Below, in pieces: positions 22,735 to 35,603 of a stretch of DNA of 64,000 nucleotides. Numbering within the stretch: the stretch's first letter is position 1; each line of letters opens with the position of its first letter. The DNA comes from Pocillopora verrucosa (taxonomy: Eukaryota; Cnidaria; Anthozoa; Scleractinia; Pocilloporidae): assembly GCF_036669915.1 (NCBI RefSeq), contig NC_089314.1, forward strand, positions 1,011,470 to 1,075,469, read 5' to 3'. Under the pieces are notes generated by a model. The model did no database searches. It was not told where the DNA came from and saw nothing but the letters and a program-made list of their open reading frames with translations. The position numbers and the translations under genes were made by a program.

Positions 22735-24045
22735 TTTTTTTTTTAGAGGGCACAGTAACGAATCCCGCAATCTGATTGGTTCTTTACCCGGTTGGTATTT
22801 TCCTATCCTGCCCACGGGCCACGGTAACGCTTTCGTGAGTCGCCGAGTACATCCCAACTTTCGTTGCCATTTTTCATAAATATATCTCGTTTTTCCGGCT
22901 GTGCAGTATTTTTAAGCAAACACATCGGTCACAACCTTAAGCCAATAAATAACTTATGAATCCTCTGTTTTCTCTGACTCAAATCACTTTGGTCGACAGA
23001 AAAATATTGGTTTCAGAATGGATTTGTATAAGCAATGGTGTCAATTACGTTGGTTGACAAGCGGCCTAAGAACCGTCTGCAGTTAATTTTAATCGTTCAC
23101 AAAAAGTACATACTAAGTTAAAACGTGAAGTATTTGGTTACAGTTAAACTAAACGATGTAACTTTTATTAATTTAATATCTGAATTTTCTCAAACAATTT
23201 GTTCGCAGTAAAAGAGCGAGTGAAGTTTTAATTTAAGTTCTACAACTAATTCGTGCTCTCGGTGAGTCTTTCCAAGTCCGTTCAATTTGGACATTTGTAC
23301 CGTGAATTGCACAATAGAAATTGAAGGAGTTCAATGAGAAAAGGCCGCATTAAATCCCCGTTTGTTTCGTTGGAGTGTGCCATTCGAATGTAGTTTTTTT
23401 GGAGGAAAGACCAGATTTACACACGCCATTGCAGCAAACAAACGAACAAACTCACAACTTCAAAATAACAAAAATTGAATTTACTCGCATTTACTTTCCT
23501 CGGCGTTTACTTAATGAACACAGGTAAATCTTCGTTCATGAATGAATCGTCGATAAGAGTGAATAATACTTTCCGTTAGATCATTGACCGTTTTTGAAGA
23601 AAACGTTGTCGTTACAGTCCAAGCCAAACCAGTTCCGTTGTTTTTCAAATGTTCTTGCGCTTTTTTATTTCTTATACGCTCCCTAATTGACAGGTGTAAG
23701 ATTGTGACAGATACTTGTAAAAATAATGTTTCAAAGTTTGTTTGGAAGCCTTTTAAATCACCTTTATCGTTACGGAAATGAAAATGTTTCGGTGAGGCAT
23801 CTCTTTTTAATTTGTATCACCTCTATTTTAACTACCATTTACTCGCTCAAAAATTGTTCAGTTTATGAAAGATCTTGCCATATTTACAGCCCTAAATCAT
23901 TCGGGTTCTTTCGGAAAGAATTTCGTCAAGTTAAAAAAAAGAAGTTATTTACCGGCTAAGGGGTCGGTCCGTACGGTGAAAAACTGTGACCTCGGTCTTG
24001 AAATGTTTTTCACCATACGGACCCCCCAGCCGGCAAATAACATAC
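22735..24045. mobile_element. repeated element with terminal hairpin, copy 1 (about 1.3 kb)
   Basis: Interrupts sequence continuous at 7610-7640. It is related along its length to 27021-28267, which interrupts a different place (intron 1 of copy B), so it is a mobile sequence. Both copies hold a 65-codon frame of equal length (23587-23781 and 27843-28040, ending SPLSLRK or SPLLLRK), but only the second begins with ATG. The right end of this copy forms a strong hairpin. Confidence 0.6.
23944..24041. repeat. long hairpin at element end
   Basis: The left arm contains CCGGCTAAGGGGTCGG and CCGTACGGTGAAAAAC, and the right arm contains GTTTTTCACCATACGG and CCCCCCAGCCGG. They pair with few mismatches around a loop of about 20 bases. 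Pairing extends outwards through GTTATTT/AAATAAC. The copy at 28215-28266 has only the left arm and loop. Confidence 0.8.
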
Positions 24046-25599
24046 ATATATCATTTGTGTTTCTGTTTCAATAGAAAAGGTTGGAAGTAAATGTGGGTGA
24101 AAAGTGAAATTTACTGTCTATCATTGTAAATATTGGAAAATCAAGGCAATACTGTCTTAACGAGAAAAAATTAATGATTCCCTCTTTATCAAATGAGACA
24201 AACGGGAACGAGTTTTGAGTGACATAACTATATAAGCCAAGACTGCCACCGACATTTTGGATTTCCACCTGGGTAGATTTTGGTCACGTGCTAGGCAACG
24301 TATGATCAAGAACAAGATAGAATTTCATTTCAGGCCTATATATCCATTTTGTGGTGTATAAGTTTCGCATTTTGGTACGTAATATCTATTTACAATCTTC
24401 AAAATGTCTTGAAACTTAAAAGAAAATTGTTCTTTAAAAATTCACTGGAGATCGGTAGCTAAAATTGTTTGTTTAGGTGTTATTTGATTTTCGTGTTAAC
24501 CTGTAATTTCGTCAGTCGCCGGCACCTTTTGTTGCTTCACACAGGAAAAACACATGATACGAAATACAATGATCGATTTAGTCCCCAATCTCACGCCATA
24601 ACAGAAAAAGCTTTTGAACACCTGTAAAACTCCGAGCGCTTCGGAGTAAGTGATATTTTTGATGAATCTTTGGATTGTTTTCAAGTTCAAGGATTGTAAA
24701 TAACAATCTTATGGAAAACGAAGGTTGTTCTCTTATTTCAGTGTGAATCCTCGCACGCCTGCCAGTCGCTAGCGCCGCTTGTTGAAACTGAAACGAAAAA
24801 AAATAAACTCTTCTAAGATTATCATTGGCTTCTTTTTCACCTCACCACTGTTCTTAGCAACAAAGGTCGCCATTTCGTTTGTTTATTACTCGCCAAAAAC
24901 TATCAAATGCACTCAAAAGCCTAAAATTGAAAAAAAGTTTACAGGAATCGACCAATCGAGCGAGCGAGCGAGTGCCATTCTCCACATCATATCTGCAACT
25001 CGCTCTTGCGCATGCGCGCAAGTAACGAGTTAAAAATGACGAAATATTCATTTCAGTTTCATATCTGCACGTGATTCAACTCTTTTCCTGAATGGTCCAG
25101 TCCTAAGAAAACATCCATCACGTGATATCGGTATGGTTTCTCGAAATGGTTCGATGATGAAATACATATGTAACCACTGCAGCTAGAATTCGGGGATAAA
25201 TTCCATTTTGAACACGAGATATACGGTTGAATCTTGACCTTGCACTTGAAAGCTTGTATATATTTTGTCATTTCACTCCAGAATCAGTACCTCAGGTTGG
25301 TTTTGAATTTTCCTTGCGTTATTTGCAAAATATTTAATTAAGTTGGCTTTGCTGTCCTTGATTCGCAGTTAAATGTTTAATGTTATGTTTTGTTATGTTT
25401 TTTGCAACTATGAAAAAACTGTCTTACTAGGGGAACTATTCGCAAAAACAGTATGTTAGTATCGCATTCAGTTGTCTAGCTTTTTTAAAATCGAATCCAA
25501 TGAGCGGCATTAGAGGATTTTGGCGGAATGACTTGCCAATGAAGATTTTAGCCAACTTGGATCATCTGTGATACGTGACTCAAACTTCTGTATTACCAA
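24046..25599. repeat. upstream region of copy B
   Basis: 24060-25030 matches 7640-8590, 25030-25400 matches 9780-10140 and 25400-25599 matches 10150-10350. No gene seen. The block lacks the 8600-9780 segment present before gene A. Confidence 0.7.
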
Positions 25600-25605
25600 T
25601 ATAAA
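25600..25605 (+). promoter_or_regulatory. TATA box of copy B (candidate)
   Basis: TATAAA directly after CCAA (ACCAATATAAAGCAGGCGA), in the context shared with the gene A, D' and E promoters. Confidence 0.5.
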
Positions 25606-26142
25606 GCAGGCGAATGCTGTGTCAGTATAAAGGACTGTTGGCCGCACAGTGTCGGTAATTTGATACGTTAATCTTTTATAACACAGCCAAAAGAATGACT
25701 GGTTCCGTTTCACATCAACTTTCGATCAGAAGAAAAAAGAAAAACATCAGCGAAAGCAACACCTTAGCCGCCCCCTGCACTAGAAAAAATAGTATCAATT
25801 CTCCAAGCCTGTCAACAAGTTATGCCGACATTCACCTGGAAGAATTTCGGATTTTGAAAAATTTAATGCCTGCTTATGTTAGGAGTGAAGAGTTAAAACT
25901 CTTTGCGAAAGTGGTACACGACGTTTGCAATTGTCGTTTCGATTCTTGGATATACAAACGGCAAATAGTGAAATTTGTATAAAAAAATGTTGACTTAATA
26001 CTTTCATTTTCAAATGCGAAAACTACATACAGAACTCGAAATTTTTCACCAACCTGCGATCAGGAATCCTTTTTTGTTGTATTTCCTTTTGGTATTGCGT
26101 ACGTTTAATAAAACCAAGGTAAACATTTCGTTACGTTTCAGA

Positions 26143-26314
26143 ATGGAACCATTGTGTATTGATGAAGAACAGCGACAGAAGACTAACAGGGGGTGGGTAA
26201 GAGCTACACACTGGAAGATCGCTTGTTTGCTCACCATGGCTGTCTTGCTGGTCCTGTTATTGTTATTTATCACGCTGTATGTTTCAGGACAAAGGCTATG
26301 CGGGGCACAGAAAG
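26143..26314 (+). CDS. copy B exon 1: membrane anchor of a coiled-coil pentraxin gene
   Basis: Intact 172-base exon equivalent to gene A exon 1. It has the basic tail MEPLCIDEEQRQK, then a hydrophobic span (IACLLTMAVLLVLLLLFITL) and the same CAGAAAG/GTAAGA donor in phase 1. No exon 2 follows at the expected distance. Intron sequence matching gene A continues to 28808 and resumes at 34676 after a 5.9 kb insertion, where the exons of copy C begin. B exon 1 and the C exons are therefore probably one gene with a first intron of about 8.5 kb. Confidence 0.75.
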
Positions 26315-27020
26315 GTAAGACATACGTTTGAGGAAGGATGTTTATGTGCAGTTATGGTGAAGGACGATTAGGGAAAAAAAGATAAAAGACCCTTATATGT
26401 AATCTTCTTTCGTGGAGAATATATATATGACATTTATCATATTCCTCATTCAGTATGTGCGCTATTAGTGATCAATTTAGCGGGTCGTATTTCACTGTGC
26501 AGCCAGCTTCGAAGGGGCTATAACTCCAAGCAGAAAAGCTCGGTCCGTACTAACCTCGGTTAGAAAGAGATAATTCTAGATGTATGAAAAACAAATTTCT
26601 GGAGTTTGACTGGTAATCAGCCTTCTCATATATTGCTCAATTTGGTTCCGCGATGCGCACCAGATGTGTCAATCTGATCTTTTAATATCCAATGAAAATC
26701 AAGCAGAGTGGTTCTTGCTAAGAAGGTTAACTTACCTACGCCACGGCGGAATCATAGTCGTAGTTATGTTTACATACAAATCTGCAAATCACCTATGCTC
26801 AAAGACGTGGATATCGCATGTGGTGCATGATACGCCACATAACAGCACAAAGAGAGAGATCACTTGCCATGGTTTCCTCACAAACGTTTCTTTATTAGAG
26901 TTTTTGGTATCAAAACGTTCGTCGAGGAAACCGTTTCGAGCAGGCGAGTGAAAGATTTACACGGCGATGTGAAATCACTCTTATGAAGTCGCAGAAAATA
27001 CACCGTATTTGGGGTCCATA
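26315..27020. other. intron 1 of the B/C gene, first part
   Basis: Matches gene A intron 1 (11081-11795) without interruption. No exon seen. Confidence 0.7.
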
Positions 27021-28267
27021 CATATTTCTATTTCAGAAGCCACGGTAAAGAATCCTGCAATCTAATTGGTTCTCTACCCGATCAGTATTTTCCTATCTCT
27101 GCCCACGAGCCAAGGTAACGCTTTCGTGAGTCGCCGAGTACATCCCTACTTTCATTTTTCATAAATATATCTCGTTTTTCCGGCTGGGCAGTATTTTTAA
27201 GCAAAGACGTTGGTCACAACCTCAAGCCGATAAATATCTTATTAATCATCTCTTTCCGCTCTCTCAAATCACTTTGGTTGACAGAAAAATATTGGTTTTA
27301 GAATGAATTCGTATTAGCAATAGTGTCATTACGAGACAAGCGGCTTAAAACCCGTCTATAATTAATTTTAATCGTTCACAAAAAGTACCTAGAAAGTTAA
27401 AACACGAGGTATTTGGTTAAAGTTGAACTAATCGATGGAACTTTCATTCATTTAATATCTGAATTTTCTCAAACAACTCGTACGTGGTGAAAGAGCGAGC
27501 GAAGTTTTGATTTCAGTTTTACAACGCTCTTGGTGAGTCTTTCCAAGTCCGTTCAATTGAACACTTGTACCACAAATAGCACAACAGAAACTGGAAAAAA
27601 GGCCGCATTAAATCTTCTTGTGTCTCGTTGGAGTGTATCATTCGAATTTAGTTTTTGTGGAGGAAAGACCAGATATATACACGCCATTGCAACAAACAAA
27701 CGAGCAAACTCTCACCACTTCGAAATAAAAAAATTTGAATTTACTTACTGTTACTTTCCTCGCTGTTTACGTAATGAACAGAGGTAAATCTTCGTACATG
27801 AATTAATCGTCGATGAAAGTGAATAATAATTTCCCTTAGATCATGGCCTGTTTTGAAGAAAACATTGCCGCAGCAGTCCTTGCTAAGCTAGTTTCGTTGT
27901 TTTTCAAGTGTGCGTGCGCTTTTTTCTTCCTTACGCGCTCCCTAATTGACAGGTGTCAGATGGTGACAGATACTTGCAAAGATAATGTTTCAAAGTTTGC
28001 TTGGAAGCCTTTTAAATCACCTTTACTATTACGCAAATGAAATTGTTTCGGTGAAGCATTTCTCTTTAATTTGCATCCCTCTATTTTAACTGCCATTTAC
28101 TCGCTCAAAAACTGTTCTGTTTATGGAAGATCTTGCCGTATTTACAGCCCTAAATCATTCGGGTTCTTTCGGAAAGAATTTCGCTAAGTTAGAAAAATAA
28201 ATAAATATATATTTACCGGCTAAGGGTCGGTCCGTATGATGAAAAACTATGACCTCGGTCTTGAAAA
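27021..28267. mobile_element. repeated element, copy 2 (about 1.25 kb), in intron 1 of B/C
   Basis: Interrupts the intron between sequences that lie close together in gene A near 11797-11826. It is related to 22735-24000 and carries the second version of the 65-codon frame (27843-28040, with ATG). It lacks the right arm of the hairpin found in copy 1. No target duplication was recognised. Confidence 0.6.
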
Positions 28268-28808
28268 TGCATGAGCCGAGCGCAAAGCGCGTGAGCCATC
28301 AGTCACAAAGGCGAAAACGAGGAACAGAAAGATAATGCACGGATCGAAAGGACGTGAGTTGTAAGTTATTTTTGTCTTATTTCCTCAGTGTGTCTTACCA
28401 AGAGAGGATAAAGTGGTTTCACCTGTTCTGTAACCGATTTTTATTCTCACAAAGCAGCTTTAAATGACGAAAGTAGAAAGCAATTCGAAACAGTCGGGAG
28501 CTCTTTTCACAGCACATTAAAAAGAAAACAAAATATTCAGACTCTTATTTTCTCTTATTTTGGCCATTCTCTCCATTTAAATTTTAGCGGGCAGTCCTGG
28601 AAATTTACACACCAAAAGATTGGCTTGTACTGCGCGCACATTATCTCAGGGACTATATCTTATCTCCCTTCTCAAGAAGTGTTTGGGTCAGCATCTGTTA
28701 CGCTGATCAACCACTCGGTGGTGACGCATAAACAACTTCTTATCGCTGTTGGCAGTTCACAATTGCAATAATTACCCTTTCAGCTTCTTGTGGAAAGGAA
28801 TTTTTAAG
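28268..28808. other. intron 1 of the B/C gene, second part
   Basis: Matches gene A intron 1 (about 11826-12440), with a deletion near 28555. It ends at TTTTTAAG, where the large insertion begins. Confidence 0.65.
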
Positions 28809-29504
28809 AGCTACTGTCAGCATCAGACAAACAGCGGCAAGTCGCCCAAACTTTGCTTTCACTCTTATTTTCATAATTTGTAGCCCAATATGTCCTTATA
28901 ATTGTGGTGTAGTTTTTTTGTGAAAATATATTTTAAAAGAAAAGGGATGGTTAAAAAGTTACTCTAAAAATTTCCTTGTGCATTTGTGTTGTTCTATCTT
29001 GAGACGAACTCAAAGTCCGGCAAAATTTACTAGCTGGCGACTATGAAATATAGATGGTGTGCCTACTTGTCGCCACCGTTTACTGGCATAAATCACTACA
29101 ATTTGTAAAAAAAATCTAACCTAACACTCTTACATTGTTTATTTATGATTTTATGAGCTATTTTGATGATCACGTTATCCCCTCCACATTGTAGCCAGAT
29201 TTGAGTTCCAGTTTTCGTATATTCTCCATCTTATTATATCAGTTGCATGACAAGCGTGACACATAAAAATTCAAAGATGTATCAATCTCCGAAATACCAA
29301 GAGATGGGCTTTTTTCCTCTTTGCATGATATCTAGAAAAACCTTCCAGGAACTACTGCATTTAGAAAACTAAAGATCCATCAATGATTCCTTTGCCAGTA
29401 CGACATAGACTTCAAACTAGACCCTGTGAGCAGGGTAACTGGGATACCTGAATGGTACTGGATCCTTGGAATCAAGTGTAGTGATACTGCGGGTGTCGGA
29501 TTAG

Positions 29505-31074
29505 CATTGGCAGAAATATTGGACAAGATGGCGGGCGCACTTGCGCATTTCGCCCATAATGGCGTCCAAATAATATAGGAAACTATATGGAAATTTGTAA
29601 AATTTCTAAAATATAACAATCAGGACCTCATGGTCCCGTCTGCTCTCGATCGAGACATATTCAGTATTGATTCTGCTATTCATCAAACTCACAGTGACTC
29701 GATAAATAAAAACACTTACATCCCGAGCCAGTTCTTTTGTCATTGTTCATTGACCTAAGTCGCCATACAGTTCTTCAAAATCCGTCGTTCTCCATCCCAG
29801 ACACTCGCCTATTACAGGAAAGTGCAGCAATGAAGTCAACTGCTCTCGATCGAATTGACTGCTACTGAGTTCGAAGCGTCAAAATATTCTGTAAAATTGT
29901 CATTTCCTCCCATCAAAAAACTTCCCAACGCGCCAGAATATTCCTAATTTTCCATGTAGAGTAAGTGACGAGACGCCATGTTGAAAACTATGACTGAAAT
30001 GGTTAAACACGAGCAACGCTGATCTTCGAATCATCGGCCATATTTGTTTATGCTCTTGCTGGGAAATAAATTAGTTCTCGGGTCCTTTTCGGAATAAAAT
30101 ATGCTAGGCGTTAAATGCAAATTCAGTATGCTTGGCGCGAAAATTTAAAGCAAATCAAAGCAAAGCAAAGCAAATCAAAATTCTGACATCATGTCATTGT
30201 AACCTTCAAAGGTTACTACTGTAGCGGAGAAGACAATCCGAACGCACAATATAAATCACGGTTTAATCAAATGAAGTACGCAATCAAAATTAAAAACGAA
30301 ATAAGGAGATCGGTGTGAAATCACAGATGAAGAGGGCGAAGTAAAGTTAAAGATAGCGTGGTTACGATTGATGGTAACGTTGTAGCTGAATTGTGTGGTT
30401 CGAACTAAAAGAAAATGCAGCAGAAACTAAACGAAGAAAATATCCGTGAGAACGTAACACTAGCCTAATTAACAATAAAGCGATTAAAAAGTGAACTGAA
30501 AGCGAGAAATAAATCGATATACGTATCCAAAAAAAGAAAAGGAAATATCTAAATGTGAAATAAAGGAAAACTTACTTTGGTCTAGCTCCTAAAGATTGTA
30601 GATGAATCGCCGATAGCGGATCGTACATGAATAGCAGAGAAAATTGGTTGCGTCGACAGCAACTTATCGCGATGAAATATGAAATACAATATCTGGTACA
30701 TGTGCTTAAATGAAACTGATTGCAATAGAAACTTATTAAGTAATAATCATTAACCAACGAAGAAATAATAAACCGGAACAAACCTAACAGAAAAGTATAC
30801 AAGTTACGCGTTTCGAAACTAACAGTCATCGCTCTGCCTCGAAAAATCCCAAAGATTTACTTGCAGGTCTTCTTTTCTTTTCTTTTCATCAAATAGAAGA
30901 TCTGCGGTGCTCAAATTGTGTAAGTCATGGTACGAAACACGCTTCTTTGCAGATTGAGCCGTGATCGTCGCCATATTGAATTCTCTTGATACTCTATTGT
31001 TCCGGAGTGTAATACGATATACCGCTGATAATTGTTAGCGGGCTCGAAATGTCCTGATTTCTGGCGATGAGTAG
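29505..31074. mobile_element. non-autonomous element, copy 2, interrupted by solo LTR
   Basis: Matches 20912-21822 from GGCAGAAATATTGGACAAGA at the left to the complement of the ATCGCCAGAAAT end at the right, with a 627 bp LTR inserted at 30198. There is no coding capacity. Confidence 0.65.
30198..30824. mobile_element. solo LTR 1 (627 bp)
   Basis: Begins TGTAACCTTC and ends GAAACTAACA (TG..CA ends). It is flanked by the 5 bp duplication GTCAT (30193-30197 and 30825-30829). The related element copy at about 21568 is uninterrupted at this point (ATCATGTCAACGCTCTG). No internal retrotransposon sequence is present, as expected after recombination between two LTRs. An AATAAA-like motif lies near 30473. 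Orientation and superfamily are not determined; a 5 bp duplication fits Gypsy, Copia or BEL. Confidence 0.85.
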
Positions 31075-33240
31075 ATTGAATAGTGAGCTCAAGTCTGGCC
31101 AAGGGCATACACCTATTTCAAAGTATAGGCATGCTATGCATGCAAGAGTTTTTTTTTGTAGGGTGGGTGGATTACTTGAAACATTGTATTTAACTGGTCT
31201 ACATTCTTACAAAAGAAAAGAAGAGTATTAACGTGGAAAAGAACGAAAATGGCGAATTACCTCACACACAGTAGTTGTGGTAGATTATGTGGTTGTGCGA
31301 ATAAATGTAACCAAAATAACTGTATTGGTGCCACAAATACCTGTTAGTACAAAATGCAGACAGCAGACGGACACAAAATATAGACTGGAGAGTGCAGAGT
31401 GGGTACAAAATGCAGGCTGAGAATCGTCTTACAGCTTACCAAGCGTCACGCAATCGCTTTTCCGCGATCAGCCTTCATGAGTATTTGCACTATTGTGGAA
31501 AATTCCTGGCCCATTTCTTGATGAAAATCGATCGTAATATAATTTAAAGCCTTCAATATAGTCTTCTTACTTTGCGCGCGAGTTAGTTTGTGTAATGTTT
31601 GTACAAATTTTACCAACGTAATAAAAGTAGATGATTAAATTAAAGGTGATGGTAAAGCAAGCTTACAACGGCATAAATTGCTAGAAACTACAACGGATAC
31701 ACAGGGTATGCGTAAGTTTGATTGATTTTACGAGAAAAATTGTTCATATTCGAAATTTATCGTTGTAAATCGACCATATTTCGTTCCCTATACTATTCCT
31801 TATAACGTGTTCAAATTTCCAACGGTTCCTCTCGTAACTAACACCGAGTCACACAACGCGTGATGCGTTCATGAATTAATCGTTGGCTTTTTCTCGAGAC
31901 GTGAGCTTGGGCCGCCTGTGACAAGACAATTGCGTAAACAATACTTAACATTATAACATTATACACAAAAAAACACAGGGTTTTGGATCACGTATTTATT
32001 AAAATGGAATATCCATACAACTACAACGAAAACAAACATAAGATTCACCTTCTGATCGTGAAATTATACCATTCGTACTGTTATCGTAGCTGCGTTCCTT
32101 ACCATCAAGTGAATCCAACATGGCGTCTTTCTTCACAATCAGTTTGCATCCATTATAGTATGTTCTTCAGTCTCACGGTAGTAGTGTTGTTCAATAGAGA
32201 TGCATAGAGTATAAGCCGTTTGGTTTCAGATTTCAGATTTGATTTTTACAACAATTGTACGTTTGCAACTAAGGCATGGCATACTTGGCATACAAGGCAT
32301 TCAAGGCTTTCATGGCTTTCAAGCGTTCGCGACTCAATCCGTTCCAAATTACCGCTCAATAACATCTTTTAGTGTGGAATTGCCGCGAACAATACGCCTT
32401 GTGCATGCGTCTGTAAGTAATATGAGCGTTTTGCGCCATAATGCTCCAGGTGATCGCAATCCAAACACGTGAAATACAAAACAATTGATAAAGAGTTTTA
32501 TAGGCAAAATCTCGTGGTTCGTCATGTGACCCAGCCCTGTCCGTGTATGATAACGGCAATCATCATCAAGATAACACTCGTGATCAGCATGTGAACACCT
32601 CATTGGAGCACAGTTAGTTATCATGGTGGGGCGGGCCCAATGACCACAGGGTACTATTGCGCAATTTTTCCTTTTTGTGGCGGAGGAAAAAAAAAAACGA
32701 CAAAAAAACAAAGGCATTTTATGACTGGGCTACCACAGGTATCCCAGAAAAAAACAAAGGCTGTCTGATGGGCTACCACAGGTATCACAGTAAAAAATTC
32801 TCACCTTTCTCACGCATATGCGCCTTTGAGACCGTCGTGGATAAATTCTTCGCATCTATCAATATAGAATCCCTCGCTTTCGCGGTATTGAAGTTGTACT
32901 CATCATCAAAGCTGTCTGAAAGAAGCTCCTCGTCGGCATATTTAATTTTCTTTCTGGAAGAAACAACAGTTCATTAGAATCCAATCAGAGAGAGGATTTC
33001 ATCTCGTGAGGTGGAAGGAGTTGAGGAGCGATTTCGTCAACAACAGGAGCGGTTTCTCAGGCTCTTCTTACTGTTTTCGCTTCCAGAAAAAATTATCTTT
33101 CTTTTCTTACCGTACATACATTACATCCAGATATACATAAGTTTTATTTATCCTCGGATCCAGTGTAGCTTACAACGAGTATCTCCGATCCTAATTACTA
33201 ATTTTAAAAGTTACAGCAAGAACACGCTATAAAGAGAAAA

Positions 33241-33310
33241 AAAATTCATAAGATAATAATATAATAATAATAATCATTAAGATAATAATATAATGTAATT
33301 AATGTAATAT
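33241..33310. repeat. AT-rich microsatellite at LINE 3' end
   Basis: ATA/ATAATA-type repeats directly beyond the 3' end (on the minus strand) of the LINE remnant, consistent with the short-repeat tails of CR1/L2-type LINEs. Confidence 0.6.
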
Positions 33311-33324
33311 TAACAGAAACCGTG

Positions 33325-34198
33325 CACTAACAGTTGCGCGGAAATTCACTATAATCTACAGTCTTACTAAAGTGGTCAGGGAGGGAGTTCCAGGTACTTA
33401 ATAGATCAATAGCTAAAAGAATTTAGACCATATGTGGTTGTAAACGGCTTAGGAAGGGATAAAATATTGGTGCCCCTTAGGGAGTAAGCAGAGATCTTAG
33501 CTTTATCAGTTGTTTCAAATAGCACGGATATTTACCAAGATGGAGACAGTTGAATATACAATCATCATATTTTGTATCCTCCTGTTGGCTAAACCACACA
33601 CACCTGCCTTGTCTAAAAGATCATCATAGTTTCGAGTCCCAGGCCTTTAAAACAAATCTTAAAATAGGTCTATTTAAGGTGTCCAGTGAAACAGAGTCCT
33701 CTGAATTACAAAAGTGCCATATGATGAACAGTAGTGAAAATGGGGTAACATAAACGTTTTATAAAGGCAAAACATAATGCGGTAGAAATAAGTTTGCCAA
33801 ATCTTTTGAAGACACTGAACGGATTATTTATTTTTTTACATACAGAGGATATGTGTTCCTTGAAATTAAGTTCCTTATCAAGAATTATTCCAAAAAGTTC
33901 CCGGCATCTTGTGGTTGAGAAGGAGAAAGGGTAATCGGGTTTGCCAAGAACCATCCCGTGGTGTTTAGCGGGGTTGGCTTTCATCCCATGGCTTCGAACC
34001 ATTTGTTTGCTATTGTACATCATGATGGATCCGCTGTTCCAAGGCTACTGGGTCTACGTCAGATGTGTGCAGTTGGCAGTCATCAGCATAAGTCTTTAGT
34101 TTTACAGACTTAATGTGAAAGATGAGGTCATTGCGGAACCTGTTGAAAAACATGGGTCCATCTGTCCCGTAGACAGATCTTCTTTTCTCTCCGACCAT
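33325..34198 (-). pseudogene. LINE reverse transcriptase remnant (CR1/Jockey-like)
   Basis: Read on the minus strand. 34198-34010 contains the polymerase motif AYADD-type (KTYADDCQL) followed by DPVALEQRI. After a frame change, 34023-33706 contains NPAKHHGMVLG and DKELNFKEHISSVCKKINN. Further decayed frames contain YSLRGTNILSLPKP-like sequence and WNSLPDHFSKTVDYSE, ending at a stop near 33325. The order matches the palm, thumb and C-terminal part of LINE ORF2. Several frameshifts and stops make it dead, and the 5' part is missing. Confidence 0.75.
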
Positions 34199-35603
34199 TT
34201 CGATAACTTTACCTCTGATTTATTGCTCTGTGTGAACATGAGTGTTGCATTCGACTGAAACTTACGTTCTATCCCATAATGATTTTATCCTTAGAAAAAC
34301 TGTTCAAATAAGACTACATACAGTTTCTCATTTAATTCCGCCCGTTTGTAACATGATTGCCAGAAAACAGCCCAAACTACCATAAATCCCAAAATGCTTT
34401 TCTCGTTGCCATGGTCACCACGTAATTAGCTAGTGCGGGAATTTTAGATCACTTTAAAAGGTAAAAATAATGTAAATAAATAGGAAATGATTTTCCATAG
34501 TAAAATTAAATACCTAAAGCTACAAATTCTAAGAAAAACAAAAATCTGAGTTTTGGAGCAAATTTCAGGTTTACCCCGCCATATTGGGCTACAAAATAGA
34601 AAGTAGGAGAGATATCCAATTTGGGGCGACGCGCCACAATATTTCAATTTGTGCGATGGATGCTGACATCCTCTTCTTAGCTTCTTGCGTTTGAAACGTC
34701 TTAACGATGACCTGCATTTTCTCTTCTTTGTCCTTCATAAACAGTCAGTTTTTTTAACATCTTTACTTATCATGGCTGTCCATAGAAAAACTGGAATCAA
34801 TAAACGAAGCCATCGAAGCTTTTTCCGAACGCCGGGACTGGCAAGACAAACAAATTGGGAGGATCTCGTAAGTTTGAATGTTACGAACACATCTCAAAGG
34901 CCAACGGTCTTGGAAATTCAAGGTATGTATATTTAGAACTTGTGGTGGTGTTCTTTAATGCGGTGTTGATTGGTGAAAAGGTCATAGCTGGTGTGGAGGT
35001 CGTTGTTGTCATACGTGTAGATGTGCCTGCTCTAAGTTGGTAAACCAGCCTTCCTTAGAAATCAGGTTAGGTCAAATGTGTTAACTCGTCTTGGGAAAAC
35101 TGGGCGATTTAGCAAAACCTTACAGAACTTTAATGTTTGCATTACAGCTGCTGGAGTATGTGGGCCGCAATAGGAGGGGCTAGAAGCCTCACTGGGAAAC
35201 CCGGTTTGTCTTTATCTCTGGCATTAAATGGGTAATCGCTGTCTTAAAAATCCCGTTCTATTTGTCGTGATTGTCTACGAAAAGAGGACTCAATGTACAA
35301 AGCTTTTGAAACATTGCCCAAACGTCTTGACTCACTGGACGTAAATATTGGAAGAAAACTGGCTTTAGTAAATGTCCATATCAAGAACGCATCTCAGTGG
35401 ACAACTGCTTTAGAAATGCAAGGTATGCATTAAGTCGTGTATAAGCGTGTGTCTTGTTCAGCTACTCATCTTAATGTCTTTGAAGAAACTTAAGAAAGTG
35501 AACAAGCTATCGGAAGCTTTTCTAAAAGGTTTGATGGTTGAATTTCACAATTTTCTTACCAAAATCAGCCATTTTAGCTCTTTTTTTGTCGTGATGTCTA
35601 CAG

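Larger units (their letters stand above)
28809..34675. mobile_element. 5.9 kb nested insertion in intron 1 of the B/C gene
   Basis: Sequence continuous at 12425-12460 in gene A is split here. Near the ends lie a 10-base inverted repeat, TGTCAGCATC at 28815-28824 and its complement at 34659-34668. Inside are a non-autonomous element (29505-31074), itself containing a solo LTR, a LINE reverse transcriptase remnant on the minus strand (33325-34198) and AT microsatellites. No clean target duplication was found. 31075-33240 shows no recognised gene; two copies of GGGCTACCACAGGTATC lie at about 32727 and 32771. Confidence 0.6.

Noticed and set aside
32349..32717. 122-codon minus-strand frame with several Cys
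   Set aside because: No recognisable motif, lies within the nested insertion, overlaps open frames in other phases.
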